From Lishizhenia tianjinensis (GTDB taxonomy: Bacteria > Bacteroidota > Bacteroidia > Flavobacteriales_D > Crocinitomicaceae), in assembly GCA_945902115.1 (NCBI GenBank), contig CAMDLY010000005.1:1-64000 (forward strand): DNA of 64,000 bases, given 5' to 3'. Under the pieces are notes generated by a model. It saw only the letters and a list, made by a program, of their open reading frames with translations, did no database searches and was not told the DNA's origin. The position numbers and the translations under genes were made by a program. Of the stretch, positions 29,162 to 39,725 are shown piece after piece (the first letter of the stretch is position 1; the number at the start of each line of letters is the position of its first letter).

Positions 29162-30043
29162 TTAAATCAATGGAAGAGTATCTTCCAATTTCATGGGCCT
29201 ATACCCCAGCTCTCTCCGTGACTTTGATAAATCGAATCCTGTTTTTGGGGGCCGCTTAGCTGGCTGATTAAGTGTATTACTATTCGTTCTTACTAAATTA
29301 TCTATAGAAAGTGAAAAATACTTGGCTACTCGTTCCACAATTTCATAAATTGACATGGTTTCAGGACCTGATATGTGGAATACCCCGATTTTATCTAGTT
29401 TACATATTTTCAAACAGGCCCATGCTAAATCATCCGCCCAGGTAGGTGCTCGGAACTGATCGTCAATGATATGCATGGCTTGCCCTTTACCCAGAGCTTC
29501 TTTTGCCCAACAGATAATATTCGTTCTAGAAAGATTATTGCCGAGGCCATAAACGATAATGGTGCGTACTATTGACCACTTAGTATAGCTCCCACTCTTA
29601 AGAATTTCCTCCGCCATAACTTTTGACCGTGCATAGTGACTTAATGGATTGGGAAGGTCTTCTTCTTTATAATTTCCTTGGATACCATCGAATATGAAAT
29701 CCGTGGATAAAAGTTGAAAGTGCGCATTTATCTCTACTGACTGGTCGAATAAATATTTTGTTGCCGTTACATTGACTTGATGACAGGAGGAAGGATCTAA
29801 CTCACAAACATCAACATTTGTGATGGCTGCTGTATGAATAACATGTGTGGGCCTATATGTTCTCACTAATTCTACTACTGCAGATTCATCACAAATATCT
29901 ACTGACTTATATCGGCTTTCTGGACATTCCGGGTTTCTGTTTTCGCCTTTGGAACTTGCTAAAAACTCCATCTGCCCGCGACTTAATTGGGAAACAAGTT
30001 TTTGACCAAGGAGACCGTTCGATCCAGTAACAAGAATTTTCAT
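29162..30043 (-). CDS. RmlD-like NAD-dependent sugar-nucleotide reductase/epimerase
   Basis: MKILVTGSNGLLGQKLVSQL; HTAAITNVDVCE; YARSKVMAEE. Start at 30043 gives ATGA overlap with upstream gene. Confidence 0.85.
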   Translation of the reverse strand: MKILVTGSNGLLGQKLVSQLSRGQMEFLASSKGENRNPECPESRYKSVDICDESAVVELVRTYRPTHVIHTAAITNVDVCELDPSSCHQVNVTATKYLFDQSVEINAHFQLLSTDFIFDGIQGNYKEEDLPNPLSHYARSKVMAEEILKSGSYTKWSIVRTIIVYGLGNNLSRTNIICWAKEALGKGQAMHIIDDQFRAPTWADDLAWACLKICKLDKIGVFHISGPETMSIYEIVERVAKYFSLSIDNLVRTNSNTLNQPAKRPPKTGFDLSKSRRELGYRPMKLEDTLPLI

Positions 30044-30279
30044 AACTCCCATATTGACTTTTTCCTTTTTCGTTGAAACCTAAAATAATGCTTGTGTTCA
30101 AGCAACCACGCCATACAGAGATACAACAATATAGGAGATCCCAGGCCAATGAAAGAAAAATAAATAAACCCAACACGTACCTTTGCAGTTTGAATACCTA
30201 ACTTTCTGGCCCACCATTCGCAGACGCCAAAAGATTGCATTTCGAAGAAAAAAACGATTTTATTCAGAAATCTTTTCAT
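30040..30279 (-). CDS. Small PspC-like membrane protein
   Basis: FGVCEWWARKLGIQTAKVRVGFIYFSFIGLGSPILLYLCMAWLL. Confidence 0.65.
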   Translation of the reverse strand: MKRFLNKIVFFFEMQSFGVCEWWARKLGIQTAKVRVGFIYFSFIGLGSPILLYLCMAWLLEHKHYFRFQRKRKKSIWEL

Positions 30280-31331
30280 TTAAGTAATACTTTTCCGATT
30301 GGACAATTTAAGCATTTTTTATTCTCACAAAGTTCAGAATAAATTTCCAATAATACTTGGGAATCATAAGCATTACAAGGTTTTATTCCGAATTGCTTCC
30401 ATAAGTTTATAATCCCATTATCATCGGGAGGTAATGTCTTTAATATTTCAATAGCTTCATTCCATGTTATTAAAGAATTTTTCAAAAAAAATGGCAACCA
30501 AATATTTATTAAAAGAAAATGAGCCTGGCTTTTATTCGTAACCGCCCATTCAGAATTCATAAGAGTTGATACCTTCTCTACCGCATTGTCTCTTGACTTA
30601 CAAATGAAATACGCGCTTGGAAAAAGTAACATAAAGTTTTCTAAAGCAATTAACACCGTTGATAGTTTAGCATTAGAATAACTTCTTTTTGTTACCTGTA
30701 AATTGGATACCTCATCTTTATAAAAATTTATAAATTCAACTATTTTAAGGCCGCTATTTTGCCAATTTTCGGAGATAAACCTAAAAAGTGGTGTATTCGT
30801 ATTTTTGCCGAAGCCAACTATTGTCTCCAATTGTAAATTTTGAGTGACTAATTTTGTGGTTTTTCGCAAAAAACGTTTCTGGAAAAGGCTGATCGGATCC
30901 ACGGAAGAATTAAAAAGTTTTAGTGTAAGGTGCTTTTCACATATAATTACTCTTTTTCTAGTTCTTTTTACATCATCTCTATAAAATGGTATTATGAGAT
31001 CATCATGCAAAATAATGGTGGGGAATGGCAAGGATGAATCAGAAAGGTCATGTTTCCTAACTACGTGCAAAATAACATTATTGTATTGAGGATCGAAATG
31101 GTGCCGGTGTGAAAACCAGTCAGAACTATTTATATGCACTTCGATGTGACCATGCCAAATTAATCCCAGGAATCTAATAGCGGCATACTTGAAATCAGGG
31201 CCATTGGCTAATATGTTGTGTACACCCCAACTAATAATTTCTACTGATTGATTTTCTGTACTATTAAAAACGGATGTTTTTAATAGTCTATTTGCCCAGA
31301 TATATTGAATCCTCTCCTCTCTCTCACGCAC
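30276..31331 (-). CDS. DUF2851 family protein
   Basis: EREERIQYIWANRLL; GPDFKYAAIRFLGLIWHGHIEVHINSSDWFSHRHHFDPQYNNVILHVV; C-terminal CxxC-type cluster (CENKKCLNCPIGK). Confidence 0.85.
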   Translation of the reverse strand: MREREERIQYIWANRLLKTSVFNSTENQSVEIISWGVHNILANGPDFKYAAIRFLGLIWHGHIEVHINSSDWFSHRHHFDPQYNNVILHVVRKHDLSDSSLPFPTIILHDDLIIPFYRDDVKRTRKRVIICEKHLTLKLFNSSVDPISLFQKRFLRKTTKLVTQNLQLETIVGFGKNTNTPLFRFISENWQNSGLKIVEFINFYKDEVSNLQVTKRSYSNAKLSTVLIALENFMLLFPSAYFICKSRDNAVEKVSTLMNSEWAVTNKSQAHFLLINIWLPFFLKNSLITWNEAIEILKTLPPDDNGIINLWKQFGIKPCNAYDSQVLLEIYSELCENKKCLNCPIGKVLLK

Positions 31332-31344
31332 ATCCTAAGATACA

Positions 31345-31372
31345 AAAAAAGGTGCGATTAGCGCCTTTTTTT
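31345..31372 (-). terminator. Rho-independent-like terminator
   Basis: aaaaaaggtgc-gatta-gcgcctttttt, overlapping the stop of the 31371 gene. Confidence 0.65.
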
Positions 31373-33566
31373 ATCTTGGTAATGGACTAGTAAATTTTCT
31401 GAAACTTGGGTCAACAGGAACTTTATATTTTGGGTATTCTGAAGGGTTCTCAGTGCCTGGTTCCATTATAACTTTAACAGTTGTTCTTCGGTTTATTTGG
31501 TGTAGACGTTCAAACTCTTTTTTATTTGACTCTTTAAATTGATTTATGTAAGCTTCATCTAGCTTTTGTTTAGTTCCATTAATTTCAATAACGGCTGGCT
31601 CTCTCTCCCCCATGCCAATTGGTTTAATTCTATCGGCTTCAATTTTAGCTGATTCAACCAAGTATGTGTAAACAGCATTGGCTCTATTTTGAGAAAGCGC
31701 ATTGTTATGGATATCTGTATCTCGAGCATCGGTATGAGAAAATAAATCGATGCAAATGGTTGGGTTTTGCTTCATTAAATTCACTAAAAATTGAAGGGAA
31801 TCGTATGAACGACAAGTAGCATCGTCAATGAAGGACCACTGATCGAGGGGATAACGAACTTCAGGAGTACGTATTTCAATTGGAATAAGCGGAATTTCTA
31901 AATAAAAATCTGGACCTTCGTCTTCGTTAATGGTAGAAATCTTGGTAGCAATAGCAGGTGAAATATGTCGAGCCTTGGAAGCTTTAATTGTATACTCTTT
32001 ACCCCCTAAAATATACCTTTTTTTATCTTTCCTTAGCTCCCATTTTTCTGTTTTTCCTGATTCATCTGTAACACCATCCCATTTCTCACCATCGCTCACG
32101 GTAATCTCAACTTTAGCACCGTCAATTTTCTTGGATTTATTGCCTAATTCGTAGACCACCACGCGCAGGGAGTACTCTAATGGTTCAATGTCAAACCTCC
32201 AAATGTCTGGAGTGAATTCCGCAGACTTACGTTCTGAGGTAAAAAAACCAAATTTTTCCTTGAATTTGAACAAGGAGTCGTCTTTCTTAACTAAATAGTC
32301 TATCACTGTTATAGCATAGTCATTCGCCTCTGAGTTAAAAGGGTGACCAAGATTTTTTCTTTCGCCCCAAACAAAATCTTTACTTTTTCGAGCAACTTTA
32401 AATATATCCAGTCCACCAATCCCACTGTGACCATCGCTCGCAAAATATAAAATTCCTGATTTTTCGTTATAAGAAGGAAACAACTCATTACCAAACGAGT
32501 TTACCTCCTGGCCAAGATTTTTTGGAATTGAGTCCCATACTTTGTTCTTCTTATCATACTGTACATACCACAAATCTCTTCCCCCATAACTCTTTACCCC
32601 ATTACTTTCTTTCATGTCCGAAGCAAAAACAAGGTATTCATCATTGATTAGGCAAGGATGGCCAACAGAAATGCTATCATCGGATTTTAGAGAAAGTTTA
32701 ACCGGCTCCTCAAATTCAACTTCCATGTCATCTGGCTTTCCACTAACAGTTGCCGACCAAATATCACAACCTAGATTTTTTTTCTTTGCATTTGGACATC
32801 TTGTAAAGTATATGGTTTTTTTCTTTGAGTCAAAGCATACTGTACCTTCATTCTGTGTTGTATTAACTACACCTTTTGAGTCTATATTTTTAACTGCTGT
32901 AGGATCACCTTTTTCGTCATATTTTACCATGTATATATCCATGTATTTTTCGCCAGTAATAGGATCTCTATCTGTTCCTACACTTTCTTCCCTACTAGAG
33001 CCGAAATAGACCACCGCTCCCTTTCCAACAGGAATACTGTAAGGAGCCATATCGTATTGCTTCGAATTGATTTTTGATTGATTTTCAATTTTATAACGTG
33101 ACTCTAACTGATCAAAATCTTCATATTCCCTGCACGAGGCTATGGCCTGCTCTACCTTCGGTAACATTGATTTTGACGCTAGAGGTCTGTAGGTTTCATA
33201 AGACTTAAGGGCACCTTTAAAATCCTTTGCCATTCGCTGCATTTCTCCTTTGAAGAAATATACTTCTGGCTTGTACTGAAAATATTTAAGTTCAATTGAT
33301 TTAGAATACCATTCGTTGGCTTTTGCAAATCTTTCCGTCAGTCTGTATGATTCTGCAACGAGAAATGACATTTCACCTCTATCTTTGATTGGGGCTTTGG
33401 CTCCCATTTTTGTGTACGCTTTTTCCATCTTAGTGGCAGCCTCAAAATAGCGGCCTGCGTTAAAAGATTTTCTAGCATCCTCTACATATTTTGGTTCCTG
33501 CTTTTTTTGTGCTTGTAGGTTAATAGAAAGAAATGAAAAAAGAATAAGGAGTATAGCATGTCTCAT
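31371..33566 (-). CDS. PorE-like OmpA family protein with TPR and PD40 repeats
   Basis: Signal peptide; TPRs; GIGGLDIFKVARKS; OmpA-like CIDLFSHTDARDTDIHNNALSQNRANAVYTYLVE. Confidence 0.85.
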   Translation of the reverse strand: MRHAILLILFSFLSINLQAQKKQEPKYVEDARKSFNAGRYFEAATKMEKAYTKMGAKAPIKDRGEMSFLVAESYRLTERFAKANEWYSKSIELKYFQYKPEVYFFKGEMQRMAKDFKGALKSYETYRPLASKSMLPKVEQAIASCREYEDFDQLESRYKIENQSKINSKQYDMAPYSIPVGKGAVVYFGSSREESVGTDRDPITGEKYMDIYMVKYDEKGDPTAVKNIDSKGVVNTTQNEGTVCFDSKKKTIYFTRCPNAKKKNLGCDIWSATVSGKPDDMEVEFEEPVKLSLKSDDSISVGHPCLINDEYLVFASDMKESNGVKSYGGRDLWYVQYDKKNKVWDSIPKNLGQEVNSFGNELFPSYNEKSGILYFASDGHSGIGGLDIFKVARKSKDFVWGERKNLGHPFNSEANDYAITVIDYLVKKDDSLFKFKEKFGFFTSERKSAEFTPDIWRFDIEPLEYSLRVVVYELGNKSKKIDGAKVEITVSDGEKWDGVTDESGKTEKWELRKDKKRYILGGKEYTIKASKARHISPAIATKISTINEDEGPDFYLEIPLIPIEIRTPEVRYPLDQWSFIDDATCRSYDSLQFLVNLMKQNPTICIDLFSHTDARDTDIHNNALSQNRANAVYTYLVESAKIEADRIKPIGMGEREPAVIEINGTKQKLDEAYINQFKESNKKEFERLHQINRRTTVKVIMEPGTENPSEYPKYKVPVDPSFRKFTSPLPR

Positions 33567-33617
33567 AACTAATAATTTGAGATTTCTTAAGTTGAAGTTT
33601 ACAAATGTATGAAAATT

Positions 33618-34652
33618 TTAAAAATTCTTACAATATTTTCTCCACCTTTCAAGTAAAGCACTAAAAGCCAGTGGTAAATTAGCTTCTAAGTAAATTTTGC
33701 TTGATTTCTCTGGATGAGTAAACCCAAGTGAAAAGGCGTGTAGCGCCTGACCTTCAAGAAGTTCGAAATTATTTTCTACGAACTGCTTATATGAACTTGA
33801 AGTAGTTCCTTTTAAAATTCTGTCACCACCATATTCTTTATCATTAAACAATGGATGGCCAATATATTGGAAATGCGCACGGATTTGATGGGTCCTTCCT
33901 GTTTCTAATTTACACGAAACGAGTGTTACATATCCAAATCGTTCTTCCACCTCATAGTGTGTAACAGCATGTTTTCCAAAATCGCCAGAAGGAAAGACAG
34001 TCATTACCTTACGGTTTTTCAATGATCTTCCAATATGCCCGGTGATTGTTCCTGAAGAGGGTATATCCCCCCAAGCTAAGGCGTAGTATCTTCTCTCAAT
34101 TGTTCTCTCAAAAAATTGTTTGGCCAGGTGATTAAGCGCAAATTCCGTTTTTGCAATTACCAAGAGGCCCGTAGTATGTTTATCAATACGGTGTACCAAT
34201 CCCGGTCGACCGAAATAATCCGAAGGCAAGGAAGGAAGTTGTTCGAAATGATAAACTAATGCATTAACTAATGTGTCCTTATAGTTACCATAACCCGGAT
34301 GAACCACCATATTGGCCTCTTTGTTGACAACGAGTAAACATTCGTCTTCATAAACAATATCCAATGGGATATCTTGGGGTATTAAGGTAATTTCTCTGAC
34401 AGGGTATGGTAAAACTATGGATATTTCATCTCCTGGCTTTACTTTATAGTTTTGTTTAACGGCTTTGCCTCCTACATGAATATTACCATTTTTTGCCGCA
34501 ACCTGTATTTTATTTCTTGAGGTATTTGGCAATCGATCCAATAAGAATTTATCAATTCTCGTGATTTCTTGTCCCTTGTCTGCTTTTATCCTATGATGCT
34601 CAAATAACTCCTCCTCCTGATCTATCTCTAAGGTAGAATCATCCTCCATCAT
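33618..34652 (-). CDS. RluA family pseudouridine synthase
   Basis: S4-like RIDKFLLDRLPNTSRNKIQ; catalytic GLVHRIDKHTTGLLVIAK; LETGRTHQIRAHFQYIGHPLFND. Confidence 0.93.
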   Translation of the reverse strand: MMEDDSTLEIDQEEELFEHHRIKADKGQEITRIDKFLLDRLPNTSRNKIQVAAKNGNIHVGGKAVKQNYKVKPGDEISIVLPYPVREITLIPQDIPLDIVYEDECLLVVNKEANMVVHPGYGNYKDTLVNALVYHFEQLPSLPSDYFGRPGLVHRIDKHTTGLLVIAKTEFALNHLAKQFFERTIERRYYALAWGDIPSSGTITGHIGRSLKNRKVMTVFPSGDFGKHAVTHYEVEERFGYVTLVSCKLETGRTHQIRAHFQYIGHPLFNDKEYGGDRILKGTTSSSYKQFVENNFELLEGQALHAFSLGFTHPEKSSKIYLEANLPLAFSALLERWRKYCKNF

Positions 34653-36877
34653 TGCTTAATGAATTTAAAAACTTTTCCTTTAAAACTTGGAGAACTTAAA
34701 AAATAGGTCCCCGAACTGAGATCCTCTATTGAAATATGTGTGCCATTTGTCTTTTTGACTATTGTGCCGAAAATATCCATCACACAAGATTCTATATTCT
34801 CCGCGAACTCTCCGCGAATCGTAAGATAATTAGAAGCAGGGTTGGGGAAAATAATAATTTGCTCAAATACGTGTTTATCTGGTATTCCTAAAACACCATT
34901 TAATCGGGTAGAAAAGATAGGCCGTATCATAGCAGAACCAGGAAAAGGGGAAGTTAACCAAGAATTTTCACCATCTACACTATAAAAAATCTCATTGGAA
35001 TGATTAGTATTTCTATCGAGCCCCGCGTTCAATCGTTGAGGGTCGATTTGCCTCCAGCCAACATAGAATCTCTTTGGGACAGCTAACTTCATCGTATCTA
35101 CAAGATAGTAAGAATGGAAATAATTTTCTCCGTACCCCGAAATTGGTGCCCGCGGAAAAAAAACATCATCCTCATAAAGCACTGATCCAGGTTTGCCATT
35201 GATGTCGTCCCAAACCGTTAGTAGAAAAAGTTTATCTGAAACATCATTCACTGAGGGCACAAAACAAATAGAAACACCTAAAATAGAATCCTCCTCATAA
35301 GCCTCATAACCTATGGCCAACCTTGATTGCGCCCCAGTAGGTCCGAATGCTGCTTCTGCTGTGCCGTCATCATAACTGTAATAATTGTAAAAAGACTGAT
35401 ATAGTAATGTGGAATCGTTGGCTCCAAAATTTGGAAATTGCGCAGAGGCAGAGGATTTTACTTCAAAAACCTGTTGATTACCTGGCTTAGTTTTATCAAA
35501 TTCATATCCTAGGGTCAAGTCATGAATTGACTGATGTGTGGTCCTTGGCTGAAAGTTAATATTTCCCTGTGCCAACGTGAATCCATTGAGAACATAATTT
35601 CCCTCGAGTGCGCTGTTGTAAAATATATTGACCTGACCATTTTGGTAATTTTCAGGTAAGGGGCTTCCATTGTGAACGTATACTTCTAATGAATCCGTCA
35701 TTTTATTATCCGTAGTATTTTGGTAATGATCCCAAGGTACAGAGGTGTAGGTATCAATTAACGATAGCAAAGGGTATGAAAAAGCGAAGTCTTTAAATAG
35801 TGTATCGGTTTGAAATGATAAACTTCTTAAATGTATGTAATCCAAATGAAAGTGATCCAAAGCGCCGGCAAGAGATCCATAATTTCTGAATCTAAATTTA
35901 AAGCCGTCACTCAAATAAACTGGATCTTTCACTGCAACAGTAACGGCCTGAAAAGGGCGATTACTTTCACCAGCTGTGGACCATACACGCTGCCAATTAG
36001 CATTGGCATTTTGATAAAATTCTAAGACTAGACTATCGCCGTTCTCTGGTTCATCGCCTAATCCTTGAGGTTGAAATAAGAAACTGAGGTAAATAGAATC
36101 TCCTGGACTGAAAGAAGATAAATTAATATTTTTTGAGGTTAATTTATCTGCATAATTAGGTGAGATTGAACCATATTGGTATGGATTGCCATTTTCATCA
36201 AGCCCATCGAATGTTACTACGCCAAGAGATCGTGGATTAAAGGCAAATCGATTATTTAGATAGGCATAAGAATCCGCCCAATATTTACTTGGGTCAGATA
36301 TCGCCTGAAAAAAAACACGAACACTGTCTTGAATATACGGCGGGTTGGTAAGCCAAACGGTATCTATAGGATTGATTGAGACATCATTAATCGTATCGAA
36401 TAAATAATAAGGAGGGTAAAGAAATTGCTGATCGTATTGAACTGGAAAAATAGAAAAATCAGCGATACTAACTGGTGTAGATGAAAAACTAGAGTCCACG
36501 AATTCTCCTGTTTGCATGTTAAAAATTCTTTTAAACGTTTGTTGACTGGTAAATGACACTGACGATTCTAAAGGCAGTTGAGTTATTGGATTCCTCAGTT
36601 TATAAAACACTGATGAAGTGACTGATGGGTCGTTAAAATCCGGAAAATACTCTTGAAATTTATTTGACGAAAAATCATCAAATATCGGAAGTTGTAGTGT
36701 ATCAGTGGTAAATATAAAGGTGCTATCAATATTCACTACGCCTTCTTTTAGTCTATCTTTTTGAATACTTGGATTGGTAAGCATTGGCGAACACTCCATA
36801 TGCTGTGAAAACCCTTGTTTTACAAAAAATCCAACAAAAAATAAAAGAATTTTAATCGTCCTCTGGTCTAATAACAT
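34649..36877 (-). CDS. Secreted protein with T9SS type A sorting domain
   Basis: Signal peptide; C-terminal IIIFPNPASNYLTIRGEF...IEDLSSGTYFLS...GKVFKFIKQ. Confidence 0.8.
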   Translation of the reverse strand: MLLDQRTIKILLFFVGFFVKQGFSQHMECSPMLTNPSIQKDRLKEGVVNIDSTFIFTTDTLQLPIFDDFSSNKFQEYFPDFNDPSVTSSVFYKLRNPITQLPLESSVSFTSQQTFKRIFNMQTGEFVDSSFSSTPVSIADFSIFPVQYDQQFLYPPYYLFDTINDVSINPIDTVWLTNPPYIQDSVRVFFQAISDPSKYWADSYAYLNNRFAFNPRSLGVVTFDGLDENGNPYQYGSISPNYADKLTSKNINLSSFSPGDSIYLSFLFQPQGLGDEPENGDSLVLEFYQNANANWQRVWSTAGESNRPFQAVTVAVKDPVYLSDGFKFRFRNYGSLAGALDHFHLDYIHLRSLSFQTDTLFKDFAFSYPLLSLIDTYTSVPWDHYQNTTDNKMTDSLEVYVHNGSPLPENYQNGQVNIFYNSALEGNYVLNGFTLAQGNINFQPRTTHQSIHDLTLGYEFDKTKPGNQQVFEVKSSASAQFPNFGANDSTLLYQSFYNYYSYDDGTAEAAFGPTGAQSRLAIGYEAYEEDSILGVSICFVPSVNDVSDKLFLLTVWDDINGKPGSVLYEDDVFFPRAPISGYGENYFHSYYLVDTMKLAVPKRFYVGWRQIDPQRLNAGLDRNTNHSNEIFYSVDGENSWLTSPFPGSAMIRPIFSTRLNGVLGIPDKHVFEQIIIFPNPASNYLTIRGEFAENIESCVMDIFGTIVKKTNGTHISIEDLSSGTYFLSSPSFKGKVFKFIKQ

Positions 36878-37670
36878 CGTTGTTTGGATTAGCGGCCTCT
36901 ATTGTGATGGTTATTTGCGTGGCTTTGAAAATTGTGCCTCCCTCGTAGAACTCTGGGGTTTGTCGTGAAATTGGTGTGCCGGTTGAATCTTGATTACTTG
37001 AACAATTTACACAATTTATTACAATATTTTCCAAACCTAATGTATCCAAAACAATTAATGCATCAGATAAATATAATCCTACAAGATTCGGAATAGCTAT
37101 AGGCTGCCCCTGATCATTTTGTCCGACAATCAAGGTTATATTAGCTCCAATTGGCACCTTGGTGCCCTCTGTTATCTGCATTCCATTGAATAATTGATCC
37201 AAGACAGAACCATTAGCTTCTGTTGTAGGTCTGTATTGAATGATACTATTTAATCCTCTTCGTTTTAAAATATCTTGTGCAAATTGCACTTGTTTATTTA
37301 TTAGACTCGGCATTGCTACTAATTCAAACTTCTTGGAAAGTCTTAATCCTATGATTCGCCCAGACTTTACGTAAACTCCTGAGCTATCTGTTGGATCCAC
37401 TAGTTGTTCAAGAACGGTTCCAACGGGTAATTCCGGTCTGTAAATACTGTCTAAAATTTGATACCCTAAATTTAGCTCATCTAACTTGCTTTTCGCCTGA
37501 TCAACATGTAAGCCCTTCAAATTTGGAACTTTAATTTTCTCACCGTGATTGGTGCTAACGTCCAAATAAATTAACGTAAAGAAAACTGCTACTAGATAAA
37601 AAAGAATAAGTAAGCCTATTTGCTTGACAAAAAATTTTGAGATTACGAACCGTTTCAGCTTATTCCACAT
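36852..37670 (-). CDS. PASTA domain protein
   Basis: One TM, then three repeats: KVPNLKGLHVDQAKSKLDELNLGY, AMPSLINKQVQFAQDILKRRGL, AIPNLVGLYLSDALIVLDTLGL. Confidence 0.9.
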   Translation of the reverse strand: MWNKLKRFVISKFFVKQIGLLILFYLVAVFFTLIYLDVSTNHGEKIKVPNLKGLHVDQAKSKLDELNLGYQILDSIYRPELPVGTVLEQLVDPTDSSGVYVKSGRIIGLRLSKKFELVAMPSLINKQVQFAQDILKRRGLNSIIQYRPTTEANGSVLDQLFNGMQITEGTKVPIGANITLIVGQNDQGQPIAIPNLVGLYLSDALIVLDTLGLENIVINCVNCSSNQDSTGTPISRQTPEFYEGGTIFKATQITITIEAANPNNDVIRPEDD

Positions 37671-37700
37671 TTCAGAATTATTAAAACAAAGATACTAAAT

Positions 37701-38384
37701 TTAAAAGTTTGGTGTCAACGAATGAGAGGTAAAGAAATCTTCGATATAATCCACAGCTTCTTCCGTTGAGTCGACCACTTTGTACAAATTCAAGTCCTCA
37801 GCAGAAATATTTTTTTCAGTAAGCAACATCGTAGCTTCAATCCACTTCATGAGGCCCGACCAGTAATCTTTGCCTACGAAAACAACAGGTCTTCTTTTAA
37901 TTTTTTTCGTTTGAATCAAGGTCAATGCCTCGAATGCTTCATCAAGAGTACCGAAGCCACCAGGCATAATGATAAAAGCCTGTGAATACTTTACAAAGAT
38001 AACTTTTCGGACAAAAAAATAATTGAATTGTAGATTGTGTTCTTGATCGATATATGGATTATGATTTTGCTCGAAAGGTAAATCAATATTTAATCCTACC
38101 GATGCTGTCTTTCCTTTTTGGGCGCCTCTATTTGCTGCCTCCATTATACCTGGTCCGCCTCCTGAAATAATTCCGTAACCTTTGGATGCTAATTTTTCTG
38201 CCATATCCACAGACTGCTGATAATAGCGGTTATCTTCTTTTGTTCTAGCAGAACCAAAAATTGAAATGCATGGTCCAATTTTAGCCATTCGATCATAAGC
38301 CTCAACGAACTCAGACATTATTTTAAAAATCGACCAGCTGTCGTTACTTTTAATGTCATTCCAATCTTTTCTTGTGTTTTCCAT
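37701..38384 (-). CDS. LOG/TIGR00730-like Rossmann-fold protein
   Basis: ISIFGSARTKEDN, GISGGGPGIMEAANRGA, IIMPGGFGTLDEAFEAL. Confidence 0.93.
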   Translation of the reverse strand: MENTRKDWNDIKSNDSWSIFKIMSEFVEAYDRMAKIGPCISIFGSARTKEDNRYYQQSVDMAEKLASKGYGIISGGGPGIMEAANRGAQKGKTASVGLNIDLPFEQNHNPYIDQEHNLQFNYFFVRKVIFVKYSQAFIIMPGGFGTLDEAFEALTLIQTKKIKRRPVVFVGKDYWSGLMKWIEATMLLTEKNISAEDLNLYKVVDSTEEAVDYIEDFFTSHSLTPNF

Positions 38385-38459
38385 TTGTTAATTTTATCAA
38401 ATATACTTATCTAATCAAAGTCATCAAGTCCTCGCTGAAATAATAGCTAACTTTGAAAC

Positions 38460-39353
38460 GTGAATAAAAGGAAAATAGTGTGCATTCTCCTGCTTTTGCT
38501 TTCGTATGGCCCAACGAAGGCTGAAAATGTTGGAATTAATGATACATTTCCAACTAGATGCAAAAAAATATGGGTAAGTGCATCCTTATCCTCTGCTGCA
38601 ATTGGAAGTCAAGCCGCTCTTTACAGTTTATGGTACACCCCATACAATTCTGGGAGTTTTCATTTTTTCAATGATTGGAATGAATGGGGTAAAATGGATA
38701 AATTAGGCCATGCCTATAGCGCATTTGCTTTAACCTCATCAACCTACGATATACTGTATTGGTCAGGTTTTTCAAAAAACAAGAGCTTACTAATTGCAGC
38801 TACAGCCTCCTGGGCATATCAAGGGTTTATAGAAGTAATGGATGGCTTTAGCGACGGATGGGGGTTTTCGGTTCCTGACTTACTTTTCAATAGCATAGGG
38901 ACAGGATTATTTGTGTTGGATAAAAAATTAGGCTCTTCGGTTATTTTACCTAAATTTTCTTACTCACCTAGTTCGTATGCACAACTCAGGCCTAAGATTC
39001 TCGGTGCTAATACATTCGAACGTGTTCTCAAAGATTACAATGGCCAAACCTACTGGTTAGGAATAAAACCGACTGTAATTATCCCTTCGTGGAAAGCAAA
39101 GTGGCTTATGATTTCCATTGGATACAGTATAAATGAACGCCTAATTGGTGATCAATCGATAGCTCAAATAGATGGAAGAACTTATACCTCTCATGGACAA
39201 TTAGTCTTCTCACTGGATATTGATCCTAGGGAATTACCTATCCGTAATAAAGTCTTGAAGAAACTTTTTTATCCGCTAAAATTTATCAAAATTCCATTTC
39301 CTGCATTTTCGATTGAAAAAGGAAAAGGTAAATTTTATCCCCTTTATTTTTAA
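38460..39353 (+). CDS. DUF2279-like protein
   Basis: FNDWNEWGKMDKLGHAYSAFAL; GFIEVMDGFSDGWGFSVPDLLFNSIG; GTG start 4 nt after TAACTTTG. Confidence 0.8.
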   Translation: MNKRKIVCILLLLLSYGPTKAENVGINDTFPTRCKKIWVSASLSSAAIGSQAALYSLWYTPYNSGSFHFFNDWNEWGKMDKLGHAYSAFALTSSTYDILYWSGFSKNKSLLIAATASWAYQGFIEVMDGFSDGWGFSVPDLLFNSIGTGLFVLDKKLGSSVILPKFSYSPSSYAQLRPKILGANTFERVLKDYNGQTYWLGIKPTVIIPSWKAKWLMISIGYSINERLIGDQSIAQIDGRTYTSHGQLVFSLDIDPRELPIRNKVLKKLFYPLKFIKIPFPAFSIEKGKGKFYPLYF

Positions 39354-39469
39354 AGTTCAAAGTGAACTGTTCTGCCTAATTTAATAATTGTTCATTTGAG
39401 TGTTCGCAATCGTACCAGTAAAATACTTAAATATTGAAAATCAATAATTTAATCGAAGCGAGAGCTATT

Positions 39470-39725
39470 TTGTGAATATTACCGAACAATCTTCGGCCTT
39501 GAATTTCTTGGTTTTAGCTACTGAACTGAAACCGTTAATTTTTAAAATTTCTGCAAGAACATTTTTAAAAAATTTCAGTTTCAGAAAGGAGTTAAAATTG
39601 TTCGCTACGAGTTGTAAATACATGTTTAACAATAACTTGCGAACAAAAATAAATTCAGAGCCTTGATTTTTTAGCTTCGCTGCTACTCCGTGGTGATTCT
39701 TTTTCATCAAGGAAAAAGAATGGCA
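39470..39725. repeat. Putative dispersed non-coding element with nested inverted repeats
   Basis: Perfect 10-bp stem attctttttc-atcaag-gaaaaagaat (39696-39721); 8-bp IR ttgttcgc/gcgaacaa (39598-39605/39639-39646); related segments gccttgaatttcttggttttagct and gccttgattttttagctt. Confidence 0.5.

Noticed and set aside
39465-39710. Overlapping ORFs on both strands (39465-39710 minus, 39472-39666 plus)
   Set aside because: They occupy the inverted-repeat element and mirror each other; better explained as repeat by-products than proteins.
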